12,017 nt of DNA from Candidatus Bathyarchaeota archaeon (lineage in GTDB: Archaea; Thermoproteota; Bathyarchaeia; TCS64), in NCBI GenBank assembly GCA_030669135.1, contig DAOVEE010000039.1:1-12017 (forward strand). The letters are read 5' to 3'. Shown in pieces: positions 5,945-12,017 of the stretch. Position numbers and translations under genes: made by a program. The stretch's first letter is position 1, and each line of letters opens with the position of its first letter. Below the pieces are notes generated by a model. The model made no database searches. It saw nothing but the letters and a program-made list of their open reading frames with translations, and had not been told where the DNA came from.

Positions 5945-5960
5945 ATTTAATGCATGCCAG

Positions 5961-6002
5961 AAAAACGTCTGAAGAAAAATCATGGAAAACTGAGTGGAAA
6001 AA
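5961..6002 (-). terminator. Cluster of four T-tracts after the S9 peptidase gene
   Basis: On the minus strand, runs of four to five T occur at 5998-6002, 5986-5989, 5975-5979 and 5961-5965, starting directly after the stop codon. Multiple T-tracts without a hairpin are characteristic of archaeal termination. Confidence 0.6.
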
Positions 6003-6004
6003 CA

Positions 6005-7927
6005 CTAGTTCTTGAGGTACTTGTCGAACCAGTCCAGCATGATCTGGAGCCGCCTCTTCCGTATGCTGGGCCGGGCGTTGCTCCTGAAGACGTGGCTGCC
6101 CTCCATGAACATGGCTAGCCGGGTCTCCTTGCCCAGGTGTTTGAGGGCCGTGTAGAACTCTATGCTCTGGTCCACCCAGCACCTGTAGTCGTTCCAGCTG
6201 TGGACGAAGAGCACAGGCGTGTTCACGTCCGTCGCGTAGGTGATGGGCGACTTGTCCACGTAGACATCGAGATTGCTCCACGGGCTGCCGCCTATCTGCT
6301 CCGGCGCGAAGTGGAACCCGATGTCGCTGGTGCCGAAGAAGGCTGTCCAGTTGCTTATACCGTTCTGGCTTATCGCGGCCTTGAACATGTCCGTGTGGGT
6401 GATGACCCAGTTGGTCATGAAGCCGCCGTAGCTGAGGCCGGTTACGCCGAGGCGGTCCTTGTCGATCCAGGGGAACTCCTTGAGGGCGTGCTCTACGCCC
6501 TTCTTTAGGTCCTCGTAGTCCCATATGCCCCACTCGCCGCGGATGTCGCAGAACCGCTGGTCGTAGCCGTCGCTGCCCCTGATGTTAATGTAGAGGACCG
6601 TGTAGCCTTCGGCGGCGTAGAACTGGTGCTCGAACATCAGGGAGTCCCCGAACTTGCTGCGGGGGCCGCCGTGGATATCAAGTATGGCGGGGTATTTTTT
6701 GCCCTTCTTCCATCCGTGGGGCTTCAGCATCCACCCCTCGACGGTGGTCTTGTCTTTCTGGGTGAACTCGAAGCGCTCCGCCTTGCTGAGCTCGACGTTG
6801 GCCAGGAGGTGGTCGTTGAACCGTGTGAGGCACGCCACCTTCTCGTCGTATATCCACATCTCCGTGGGCTTGTCGGTCTTTACACGTGTGTAGGCCACCT
6901 TCCCCTTTCTGACGCTGAACTCCTCCACGCTGAAGTCCCCGGAGACCACGGGGTCGATGTGGCCTTGCTCCACTTGGACCCTGTAGACGCCGTATCTGCT
7001 GCTGTCCGAGACGGGGAAATAGATCATGGGGCCCTCCCAGACCGGGACTGGCATACCCGTGTGGGGGCTGCGTAGGTCGTAGTAGTGGCGGCGGCTGCAT
7101 CCGCGGTCCAGGCTCTCCGTGAGGTTGGTGACCTCGCTTTTCTTCAGCGAGAGGACGTGCACCCCCCAGTGGGTGGGGTATCCGTGGCTGCCGTCGTGTC
7201 CCATAAACGCTATCTGGCTGTCGTCCACCGACCAGCATATGGCCGAGATGGAGTAATCGCCGAGGACTCGCTCGTGTTTCCCGGTGGCGATATCGTATAC
7301 GTAGAGGTCTGACTCGCTTGGCCTGAGCTGGCTCGCCGACTTGGCGTACGCTACCTTGCCGCCGAGGTTCCCCGGCGCGTAGCACTGGACGCTCTCGTCG
7401 CCTTGGGTGAGCTGCGTGACGATGCCGCTGTTGACGTCCACGACGTGGAGATGCTTCGTACGGTAGTAGGTCCACCCCTCGGCGTTATACCAGATGGGTA
7501 TCCTGTCGATGACCCTGACCTCCGGGTCCTCCTCGCCGACCTCCGAGACGAAGTAGACCTTGGTGCCGTACATGTTCCAGGTGGGCTGGGATATGCCTCC
7601 CCTGATCTTCGCTATGAGCCTCGGCTCCCCTCCCCAGACCTGGGTGACCCAGAGCCCTTTACCCTTCTCGTCCTTCTCCATCTCGCGGCGGCTCGTGAAG
7701 AGTATCTGCTGGCCGTTGGGGCTCCACCTGGGGTCCGCCGGGTTTCCCCCGCTGTAGTACCTGATGGGGTAGCCGTTGCCGCTGTCTATGATCCATATCG
7801 TGGTGGGATACTCGTCGTCCAGCGGCTTCGTGACCACGAACGCAAGCTTTGAGGAGTCTGGGCTCAGCTCGGGGCTACTGATCATGTTGAACTTGGTGAG
7901 GTCGTCAAGTTCTAGTCTGCGCGCCAA
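6005..7927 (-). CDS. S9 family serine peptidase (acylaminoacyl peptidase / prolyl oligopeptidase type)
   Basis: A 640-residue two-domain enzyme. Residues about 1-380 show repeated WD-like strands (SPDSSKLAFV, DPRWSPNGQQILFTS, ICWSVDDSQIAFMG), the beta-propeller that restricts access to small peptides. Residues about 390-640 form the alpha/beta hydrolase: the oxyanion segment DIHGGPRS (417-424), nucleophile Ser499 in GLSYGG, acid Asp580 in HSWNDYRC, and His612 in EGSHVF. It should release N-terminal acylated or free residues from short peptides in the cytosol; there is no signal peptide. Start is TTG at 7927; an ATG at residue 15 would cut into the first propeller strands. It is divergent from purD, with no obvious operon partner. 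Confidence 0.93.
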   Translation of the reverse strand: MARRLELDDLTKFNMISSPELSPDSSKLAFVVTKPLDDEYPTTIWIIDSGNGYPIRYYSGGNPADPRWSPNGQQILFTSRREMEKDEKGKGLWVTQVWGGEPRLIAKIRGGISQPTWNMYGTKVYFVSEVGEEDPEVRVIDRIPIWYNAEGWTYYRTKHLHVVDVNSGIVTQLTQGDESVQCYAPGNLGGKVAYAKSASQLRPSESDLYVYDIATGKHERVLGDYSISAICWSVDDSQIAFMGHDGSHGYPTHWGVHVLSLKKSEVTNLTESLDRGCSRRHYYDLRSPHTGMPVPVWEGPMIYFPVSDSSRYGVYRVQVEQGHIDPVVSGDFSVEEFSVRKGKVAYTRVKTDKPTEMWIYDEKVACLTRFNDHLLANVELSKAERFEFTQKDKTTVEGWMLKPHGWKKGKKYPAILDIHGGPRSKFGDSLMFEHQFYAAEGYTVLYINIRGSDGYDQRFCDIRGEWGIWDYEDLKKGVEHALKEFPWIDKDRLGVTGLSYGGFMTNWVITHTDMFKAAISQNGISNWTAFFGTSDIGFHFAPEQIGGSPWSNLDVYVDKSPITYATDVNTPVLFVHSWNDYRCWVDQSIEFYTALKHLGKETRLAMFMEGSHVFRSNARPSIRKRRLQIMLDWFDKYLKN

Positions 7928-7966
7928 TGTCTTCGCCTTCCAACATGGAAGATTAACTTGAAGAAG

Positions 7967-7974
7967 TTATTAAT
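7967..7974 (-). promoter_or_regulatory. Possible TATA box for the S9 peptidase gene
   Basis: The minus strand reads ATTAATAA about 43 bases before the TTG start, giving a leader near 17 bases. A nearer GTTAATC at 7951-7957 would instead give a leaderless transcript. Either could serve. Confidence 0.35.
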
Positions 7975-8035
7975 GATAGGGATGCATGTTCCATATTCTC
8001 GGGTTTGAAAAGGATAAAACCAGTGTAGACGCCAT

Positions 8036-8044
8036 CATTTATAG
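8036..8044 (+). promoter_or_regulatory. Extra TATA-like box in the S9-purD intergenic region
   Basis: CATTTATAGA lies about 130 bases before purD, too far to be its main promoter by the pattern seen here. It could start a longer purD leader or a small RNA from about 8065. I see no ORF of note, tRNA or clear C/D box pair in 7928-8161. Confidence 0.3.
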
Positions 8045-8127
8045 ATAATCAAGTTGCTGAGAGGCACGTCTAGCGTTTTCAGGTTCCAGTAAACTTTCTT
8101 TCTTCGCCTAAAACCCGCATAGCCCCA

Positions 8128-8137
8128 GCTTATATGC
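8128..8137 (+). promoter_or_regulatory. TATA-like promoter of purD
   Basis: GCTTATATGC is centred about 38 bases before the ATG at 8171 and 29 bases before an in-frame GTG at 8162. Transcription would start at about 8159, so the message is nearly leaderless. Confidence 0.55.
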
Positions 8138-8170
8138 TGAGTTAAGGAATATTCTGCTGTTGTGACGCCC

Positions 8171-9421
8171 ATGAAAGTCCTTGTCGTAGGTCATGGAGCC
8201 CGTGAGCACGCCATCGCCAAGAAGCTGGCCCAGGAAGACTTGGAGCTTGTCGCCGCCATGTCCCGTCTCAACCCGGGGATAGCCGCCCTCTCCGAGAGTG
8301 TCGAGGTATTCGACATAAACGATCCGGCGGAGTACGGGAGGTTCAGGGACGTGGATCTGGCCTTCGTGGGGCCCGAGGCCCCCCTCGCCATGGGGGTATC
8401 CGACAGGCTATGGGAGCTAGGGGTACCGGTGGTGGGGGCGAGGAAGGCTCTGGCCAGGCTGGAGTGGAGCAAGACGTACACTCGGCAGGTGGTCCAGGAG
8501 CACGGCATCTCCGGGAACCCCGAGTTCGCGATATGCAGAAGCGCCGAAGAAGTGGACGCCTTCCTGAAGGACCACGAGGAGGTGGCTGTGAAGCCCGACG
8601 TGTTGACCGGCGGGAAGGGTGTCAGGGTCACGGGAGACCACCTGAACAGCGTGAAGGAGACCAGAGGCTACGCGTTGGAGCGGGTGAAACAGGATGGGCT
8701 GGTGGTGATCGAGGAGAAGCTGAAGGGACGGGAGTTCACACTCCAAGCGTTCACCGACGGCAAACGGGTCGAGGTCATGCCTCTGGTCCGGGACTTCAAG
8801 AGGGCCTACGACGGGGACAAAGGGCCCAACACCGGGAGCATGGGTAGCTTCAGCTGCCCCGACCATGGGATGCCGGATCTGCCGCTGGAGGCCGTGGAAA
8901 AAGGGATCGAGATCATGGAGAGGACGGTGGAAGCCTTGTCCGGGAGCGTGGGCCTCTACCAGGGTGTGCTGTACGGCGGCTTCATGAACACCGAGAGGGG
9001 GGTCTACCTGATCGAGTACAACGCCCGATTCGGGGACCCCGAGGCGATAAACGTGCTGGCGCTGCTGGAGACGCCCCTATCGGAGGTCGGCTACGGCATC
9101 GTCGAGGGAAGGCTCCCCGAGACCAGGTTCGCCGAGGAGGCGACTGTTTGCGTCTACCTGACCCCGGAGGGGTACCCCGTCAACCCGTTGAGAGACCAGC
9201 CCATAGAGGTGGGTGAGACGAGGCACAGCGAGATCTACTACGCGTCGGTCTACGACGACAACGGCGTCGTGAAGACCACGGGGAGCCGCTCCATCGCCCT
9301 CCTAGGCAGAGGAGGAACAGTCTCAGAGGCACGAGAGAAGGTCTACTCCGACGTAGGAAACATCAAGGGTAGGCTCCACTACCGCACCGACATCGCCGCA
9401 CCGACGTATCTAAGCTTTTAA
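8171..9421 (+). CDS. purD: Phosphoribosylamine-glycine ligase (GAR synthetase)
   Basis: An ATP-grasp enzyme joining 5-phosphoribosylamine and glycine with ATP in the second step of purine synthesis; cytosolic. Seen in order: GHGAREHA (7-14, the N-domain phosphate loop, where most relatives have GGREHA), FVGPEAPLA (65-73), an ATP-grasp strand AVKPDVLTGGKGV (139-151), EEKLKGREFTLQAF (181-194), the core RDFKRAYDGDKGPNTGSMG (207-225) and metal-binding YNARFGDPEA (283-292). The C-terminal domain runs to residue 416, close to normal length. The ATG at 8171 fits the family N-terminus exactly; an in-frame GTG at 8162 could be used on a leaderless transcript and adds three residues. No other purine genes are in view. 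Confidence 0.96.
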   Translation: MKVLVVGHGAREHAIAKKLAQEDLELVAAMSRLNPGIAALSESVEVFDINDPAEYGRFRDVDLAFVGPEAPLAMGVSDRLWELGVPVVGARKALARLEWSKTYTRQVVQEHGISGNPEFAICRSAEEVDAFLKDHEEVAVKPDVLTGGKGVRVTGDHLNSVKETRGYALERVKQDGLVVIEEKLKGREFTLQAFTDGKRVEVMPLVRDFKRAYDGDKGPNTGSMGSFSCPDHGMPDLPLEAVEKGIEIMERTVEALSGSVGLYQGVLYGGFMNTERGVYLIEYNARFGDPEAINVLALLETPLSEVGYGIVEGRLPETRFAEEATVCVYLTPEGYPVNPLRDQPIEVGETRHSEIYYASVYDDNGVVKTTGSRSIALLGRGGTVSEAREKVYSDVGNIKGRLHYRTDIAAPTYLSF

Positions 9422-9424
9422 GAA
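9415..9424 (+). promoter_or_regulatory. TATA-like box for scpB, overlapping the purD stop codon
   Basis: CTTTTAAGAA includes the purD TAA. A start about 26 bases downstream falls near 9446, after the ATG at 9440 and just before the GGGGGAGAG that precedes a TTG at 9458. This favours the TTG as translation start if the promoter is real. Confidence 0.4.
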
Positions 9425-9439
9425 CCATATCTAAATCAT

Positions 9440-10000
9440 ATGTTTGGGGGAGAGACCTTGGTAGCCCAAGACACTAAGCTGGCGGAGCTAGAGGCCCTGC
9501 TGTACGCCGCGGGGCGACCCATGAACCTGACCAACATAGTGGCCATGCTCAAGCTGGAGGACGAGCTGGAGGCTTCCAGGCTGGTGGACAAGCTGAGCGA
9601 GACCTACGAGGCCGAGCCCACGGCCCTAGAGATCAAACGGCTCCCCCAGGAGAAGGTGGTTCTTCAGCTCAAGTCGGACTTCACCAAGCCTGCGAGCAAG
9701 TACAGCATGAAACCGCTCCTCACGGCGGGGCCGCTGAGGACACTGTCCTACATCGCGTACTATCAGCCGGTGGAGCAGAAGGAGGTGGCGCAGGCCCGGG
9801 GCAGCCAGGCGTACAAGCACCTGAAGCAGCTTGAGCGGATGGGCCTCATAAAGAGGGAGAAGCACGGCCGAACCAGGATCGTCCGGACCACCCAGGACTT
9901 CGCGGACAACGTAGGGCTCAGCCAGGACAGGACCAGCATGAGGAGGCAGCTGCGCAGCATCTTCAGGAAGCTGGAGCTGGACCAGATGGAGAAGAAGTAG
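9440..10000 (+). CDS. scpB: Segregation and condensation protein B (ScpB), archaeal type
   Basis: ScpB dimers bind the kleisin ScpA and with SMC form the condensin that compacts and separates chromosomes. The protein has two winged-helix domains: the first, about 14-80, opens with LAELEALLYAAGRPMNL (14-30), the usual ScpB beginning. The second, about 92-160, holds LSYIAYYQPVEQKEVAQARG (102-121), corresponding to the conserved AYRQPV...RG segment, followed by LERMGLI and a basic GRTRIVRTT wing. The helical tail is charged. The ATG at 9440 gives 186 residues; a TTG at 9458 with GGAG five bases upstream gives 180 and may be the true start. Neither scpA nor smc is in the window. The stop codon abuts the start of the DNase-like gene. 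Confidence 0.88.
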   Translation: MFGGETLVAQDTKLAELEALLYAAGRPMNLTNIVAMLKLEDELEASRLVDKLSETYEAEPTALEIKRLPQEKVVLQLKSDFTKPASKYSMKPLLTAGPLRTLSYIAYYQPVEQKEVAQARGSQAYKHLKQLERMGLIKREKHGRTRIVRTTQDFADNVGLSQDRTSMRRQLRSIFRKLELDQMEKK

Positions 10001-10936
10001 TTGGCCAAGAAGAGCAGCCCCCTAGTCATGCTCATCGCCTTCATGCTCGTTGCTGCGGTCTTCTCGTACCAGCAGGGCTACCTGGACCCGATCCTCAACC
10101 CAGGGAATGGGGGTGACGACGAGACCGACGGCGCACCCAAGCCGGCCCCGGAATCAGAGCCCATAAAGATCGCGGCGTTCAACATCCAGATCTTCGGTCA
10201 GTCGAAGCGGAGTAAACCCGAGGTGATGAAGGTTCTCGTGGACGTGGCTAGGGAGTTCGACGTCATACTGGTCCAGGAGATACGGGACAGCAGCGGCGAG
10301 ACCGCCCCAGCGTACCTCGAGCATATCAACGGCGAAGACGCGAGCTACGCCTACATCGAGAGCGAGAGGCTCGGCAGGACCACGAGCAAGGAGTCCTACG
10401 CCTACTACTGGAACACTGAGACCGTGGAGTACCTGGAGGGCACGGCGTACGTGTACAACGACACCGGCGACGTCTTCGAGAGGGAGCCCTACGTGGCGTC
10501 GTTCAGCTCGGGCGGCTTCGACTTCACCCTCGTGGGCATCCACGTAAAGCCCGACGACGCCGAGAACGAGATCGGCAACCTCACAGCCGTGGTCGCCAGC
10601 GTACTCGCGTCCGACCCCAGCGAGGGCGACGTCATCGTCATGGGGGACTTCAACGCGGACGGCAGCTACTTCGACGAGGACGGGCCCAGCCCCCTCATCG
10701 GCGAAGGCTACCACTGGATAGTCGAGAACAGTTACGACACGATGACAAAGACGGACTGGACCTACGACCGCATAGTGCTCCTAGACGGCACCCTCGGCGG
10801 CGAGTACGTGACGGGCTCCTGCGAAGTCTTCTACTTCGACACGGTCTACGGCCTCGGCCAGGAGCTGACAGAGGACGTCTCAGACCATTACCCGGTGTAC
10901 GCCGTGTTCAGGACCGACCTCGTGGACGACGACTGA
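10001..10936 (+). CDS. Membrane-anchored or secreted DNase I-fold (endonuclease/exonuclease/phosphatase) protein
   Basis: 311 residues. A hydrophobic segment at 8-23 after KK is a signal peptide or anchor; no lipobox is visible. An acidic, Pro/Gly-rich linker (33-55) leads to a complete EEP domain. Residues equivalent to bovine DNase I are present: Asn61 in AFNIQ, Glu93 in VQEIRD, Glu131 in ESYAYYW, His181 in GIHVKP, Asp216 and Asn218 in GDFNAD, Asp256 in YDRI, and Asp295-His296 in SDHYPV. It should thus be an active extracytoplasmic metal-dependent nuclease, or possibly a phosphodiesterase. Only one cysteine (274), so no disulfide. NDT (153-155) and NLT (193-195) are possible glycosylation sites. 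The TTG start directly follows the scpB stop, with GGAG about 10 bases upstream; translation is probably coupled. Confidence 0.88.
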   Translation: MAKKSSPLVMLIAFMLVAAVFSYQQGYLDPILNPGNGGDDETDGAPKPAPESEPIKIAAFNIQIFGQSKRSKPEVMKVLVDVAREFDVILVQEIRDSSGETAPAYLEHINGEDASYAYIESERLGRTTSKESYAYYWNTETVEYLEGTAYVYNDTGDVFEREPYVASFSSGGFDFTLVGIHVKPDDAENEIGNLTAVVASVLASDPSEGDVIVMGDFNADGSYFDEDGPSPLIGEGYHWIVENSYDTMTKTDWTYDRIVLLDGTLGGEYVTGSCEVFYFDTVYGLGQELTEDVSDHYPVYAVFRTDLVDDD

Positions 10937-10984
10937 CACATACTCCATGTTGCTTACACGCGTCCACACCATCTCGAAAACCCG

Positions 10985-10989
10985 TTTTT
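10985..10989 (+). terminator. T5 tract after the DNase-like gene
   Basis: CCCGTTTTTC begins about 45 bases after the stop codon in an otherwise featureless 160-base gap. A modest candidate for the end of the purD/scpB/nuclease transcript(s). Confidence 0.35.
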
Positions 10990-11070
10990 CTATGTCCCCA
11001 GAGGTTCACTGTGCACCATAGAGTAACACGAAAATTGGCTGAACACGCTCCGAGGCCCCGAATCATAACG

Positions 11071-11078
11071 TTTTAAAA
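11071..11078 (+). promoter_or_regulatory. TATA-like box for the small membrane protein/zinc-ribbon pair
   Basis: TTTTAAAA is centred about 25 bases before an in-frame GTG at 11099 and 33 before the ATG at 11108. Either start gives a leaderless or near-leaderless message. Confidence 0.5.
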
Positions 11079-11107
11079 CAGCAGAAAGGTATGAGGGTGT
11101 GAAAGAG

Positions 11108-11239
11108 ATGAGCGAGTCCGTCGGCACAATGCAGATATTTGCTTATATGGTCGCTATAATACCGAGCGTCTACTTTCTGTACCGGATCGTCCGCGAGGTA
11201 ATATACTATATCAATAGGGACGACTCGGATATCCTCTAA
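11108..11239 (+). CDS. 43-residue single-helix membrane protein, unknown
   Basis: Short frame ATG...TAA: MSESVGTMQIF, a hydrophobic stretch from about residue 7 to 25 (AYMVAIIPSVYFLY), then a basic-to-acidic tail (RIVREVIYYINRDDSDIL). It has a well-placed promoter, and its stop lies 4 bases before the ATG of the next gene, an operon-like spacing. An in-frame GTG at 11099 would add KEM-type residues at the start. The arrangement of one helix flanked by a positively charged segment suggests a small membrane subunit or regulator, perhaps of the following TM2-like protein; no family is recognised. Confidence 0.6.
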   Translation: MSESVGTMQIFAYMVAIIPSVYFLYRIVREVIYYINRDDSDIL

Positions 11240-11243
11240 GGAT

Positions 11244-11588
11244 ATGTCCGAGGAGCGCACAAAGTTCTGCCCCCACTGCGGGGCCATGATACCCTACGAC
11301 GAGGCGTCCTGTCCAGCTTGCGGGGAGCCGCAGCCAGTCCTCGAAGCGGCAAGCAGGAAACCTGTTAAGAAGACTTGGATCGCCGTCCTACTATCGTTAC
11401 TCGTCACTGGCCTCGGACACGTATATCTGGGCAGGTGGAGGAGAGGGCTAACCATCTTCATCATGACGCTGGCCGTCGGCGTCGTCGCCAGCCTCTACTT
11501 CACCTACGATCAAGTCATGTTCATAGGCTTGCTCTTCGCGTTGTTCTCGGCCTACGACGCGTACCTCCTGTCCCGTGCCCAAAGCTGA
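11244..11588 (+). CDS. Zinc-ribbon plus TM2-like membrane protein
   Basis: 114 residues. Residues 9-26 form a zinc ribbon with FCPHCG and SCPACG (Cys9, 12, 23, 26). After a short linker ending KPVKK, a two- or three-helix membrane part begins with WIAVLLSLLVTGLGHVYLGRW (45-65), where the Gly-Hx-YLG-W-RG stretch is characteristic of TM2/DUF5683-like proteins, followed by helices at about 70-87 and 91-109 ending AYDAYLL. Zinc-ribbon-TM2 proteins are widespread in archaea without a known function. The ATG is preceded by AAGGAT and follows the 43-residue protein by 4 bases, so both probably come from one message. Confidence 0.82.
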   Translation: MSEERTKFCPHCGAMIPYDEASCPACGEPQPVLEAASRKPVKKTWIAVLLSLLVTGLGHVYLGRWRRGLTIFIMTLAVGVVASLYFTYDQVMFIGLLFALFSAYDAYLLSRAQS

Positions 11589-11610
11589 CGGCGTAGCTCA
11601 TAGATTACAT

Positions 11611-11620
11611 CCTTTAAATC
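11611..11620 (+). promoter_or_regulatory. TATA-like box for the AIM24 family gene
   Basis: CCTTTAAATC is centred about 37 bases before the ATG at 11652, predicting a leader near 10 bases. Confidence 0.5.
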
Positions 11621-11651
11621 CGAGGAAGCACTCAATGAAATTGAAGACAAG

Positions 11652-12017
11652 ATGAGATACGAGATCAAGTACCAGCCCTCCTACAGCTTGCTGGAGGTGG
11701 AGCTCGACACGAACGAGAGGATCACAGGCGAGGCGGGCGCCCTGACCTACATGACCCCCAGCATCGACGTCCGCACCAGGAGAAGGGAGCAAAGCATATT
11801 CGGCACCCTCAAGACGAGCCTCCTAGGCGGCCAGAGCCTCTTCGTGACGGACTTCACCGCGCGGGGCGGCCCCGGTAAACTAGCCCTCGTCGCGGCGCCC
11901 ATAGGGGACATCACCAAGCTCGAGGTAAACCCGAGCAAGGGATGGATCATACAGAAGTCTGCTTACCTCGCCTCCACGCAGGACATCGACCTCGACGTCC
12001 GGTGGGAGGGATTCAGC
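11652..12017 (+). CDS. AIM24/TIGR00266 family protein, N-terminal part, cut by window edge
   Basis: 122 codons run from ATG to the right edge; family members are usually 220-260 residues, so about half is missing. Seen: the beta-strand start MRYEIKYQPSYSLLEVEL, ITGEAGALTYMTPSIDV (24-40), the Gly-rich LLGGQSLFVTDFTARGG (58-73) and LVAAPIGDITKLEV (79-92), and then IIQKSAYLAST (99-109), all typical of the AIM24 beta-sandwich family (named after a yeast mitochondrial protein; also widespread in prokaryotes). No signal peptide or membrane helix. The biochemical role of prokaryotic members is not established. An ATG at 11634 is out of frame and short, so 11652 is preferred. Confidence 0.88.
   Translation, partial: MRYEIKYQPSYSLLEVELDTNERITGEAGALTYMTPSIDVRTRRREQSIFGTLKTSLLGGQSLFVTDFTARGGPGKLALVAAPIGDITKLEVNPSKGWIIQKSAYLASTQDIDLDVRWEGFS

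Noticed and set aside
5844..6533. Minus-strand 229-codon frame overlapping the S9 peptidase end
   Set aside because: It is a shifted reading of the catalytic domain sequence with Arg/Gln/Pro-rich content that continues into the intergenic T-tracts. No independent evidence of coding.
6626..7475. Long open frames on both strands inside the S9 peptidase gene
   Set aside because: Shadows caused by high GC at third codon positions. The S9 frame has all catalytic motifs and propeller repeats.
7928..8161. Possible C/D box small RNA or tRNA in the divergent gap
   Set aside because: I found only isolated CTGA and TGATAG-like words about 80 bases apart, and no tRNA-like fold. Not enough to call an RNA gene.
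10154..10714. Minus-strand 186-codon frame opposite the DNase-like gene
   Set aside because: Antisense to a gene with a full set of active-site residues. The translation is Val/Asp/Glu-rich with no recognisable motif.
1..12017. CRISPR array, insertion sequence, phage or toxin-antitoxin system
   Set aside because: No repeated spacer-like units, transposase motifs, terminal repeats or phage genes are visible. The GIY-YIG and PD-(D/E)XK proteins are not next to a methylase or helicase that would suggest a defence system.

Overview
The window looks like a chromosomal piece of an archaeon. Several genes are preceded by an AT-rich TATA-like box 20-45 bases before the start codon, and in several cases the expected leader is very short or absent. 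T-tracts without hairpins follow several genes. The gene content also fits an archaeon: a DUF131 membrane protein, a DUF123 GIY-YIG protein, an archaeal-type ScpB, zinc-ribbon membrane proteins and an AIM24 protein. TTG starts are common. Most of the window is GC-rich. I cannot place it below domain level; a Bathyarchaeota/TACK-like lineage is only a guess.

Left part, minus strand (1-3983): the N-terminal part of an Ldh_2-family (malate/L-lactate) dehydrogenase cut by the window edge, a PLP-dependent low-specificity threonine aldolase, a metallo-beta-lactamase hydrolase, an eight-cysteine zinc-finger membrane protein of unknown family, a DUF131 membrane protein, and a PD-(D/E)XK nuclease-like protein with an uncertain start. 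The nuclease-like, DUF131 and zinc-finger genes are tightly spaced and may form one unit.

Middle (4048-6007): a cysteine-free carboxymuconolactone decarboxylase (CMD)-fold protein on the plus strand meets a DUF123 GIY-YIG protein stop-to-stop. Next come the remnant of an M20 peptidase and a dimethylargininase/amidinotransferase-fold hydrolase. From the GIY-YIG gene through the hydrolase, base composition is clearly lower in GC than on either side, so this block may be imported.

Right part: a 640-residue S9 (prolyl oligopeptidase/acylaminoacyl peptidase) gene on the minus strand is divergent from purD (purine synthesis) on the plus strand. purD is followed by scpB (chromosome condensation) and, with no gap, by a membrane-anchored or secreted DNase I-fold protein. 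Then come a 43-residue single-helix membrane protein missed by ordinary length cut-offs, a zinc-ribbon/TM2-like membrane protein 4 bases further on, and the start of an AIM24 family gene cut by the right edge.

No stretch over 300 bases lacks a gene. The longest gap (7928-8161/8170) is the divergent promoter region between the S9 peptidase gene and purD. I see no rRNA, tRNA, CRISPR array, IS element or phage gene. I found no clear multi-gene novel system. The best leads are the peptidase remnant in the low-GC block, the ScpB-DNase pairing, the tiny membrane protein, the uncharacterised zinc-finger membrane protein and the nuclease-like gene with a possible ATA start.
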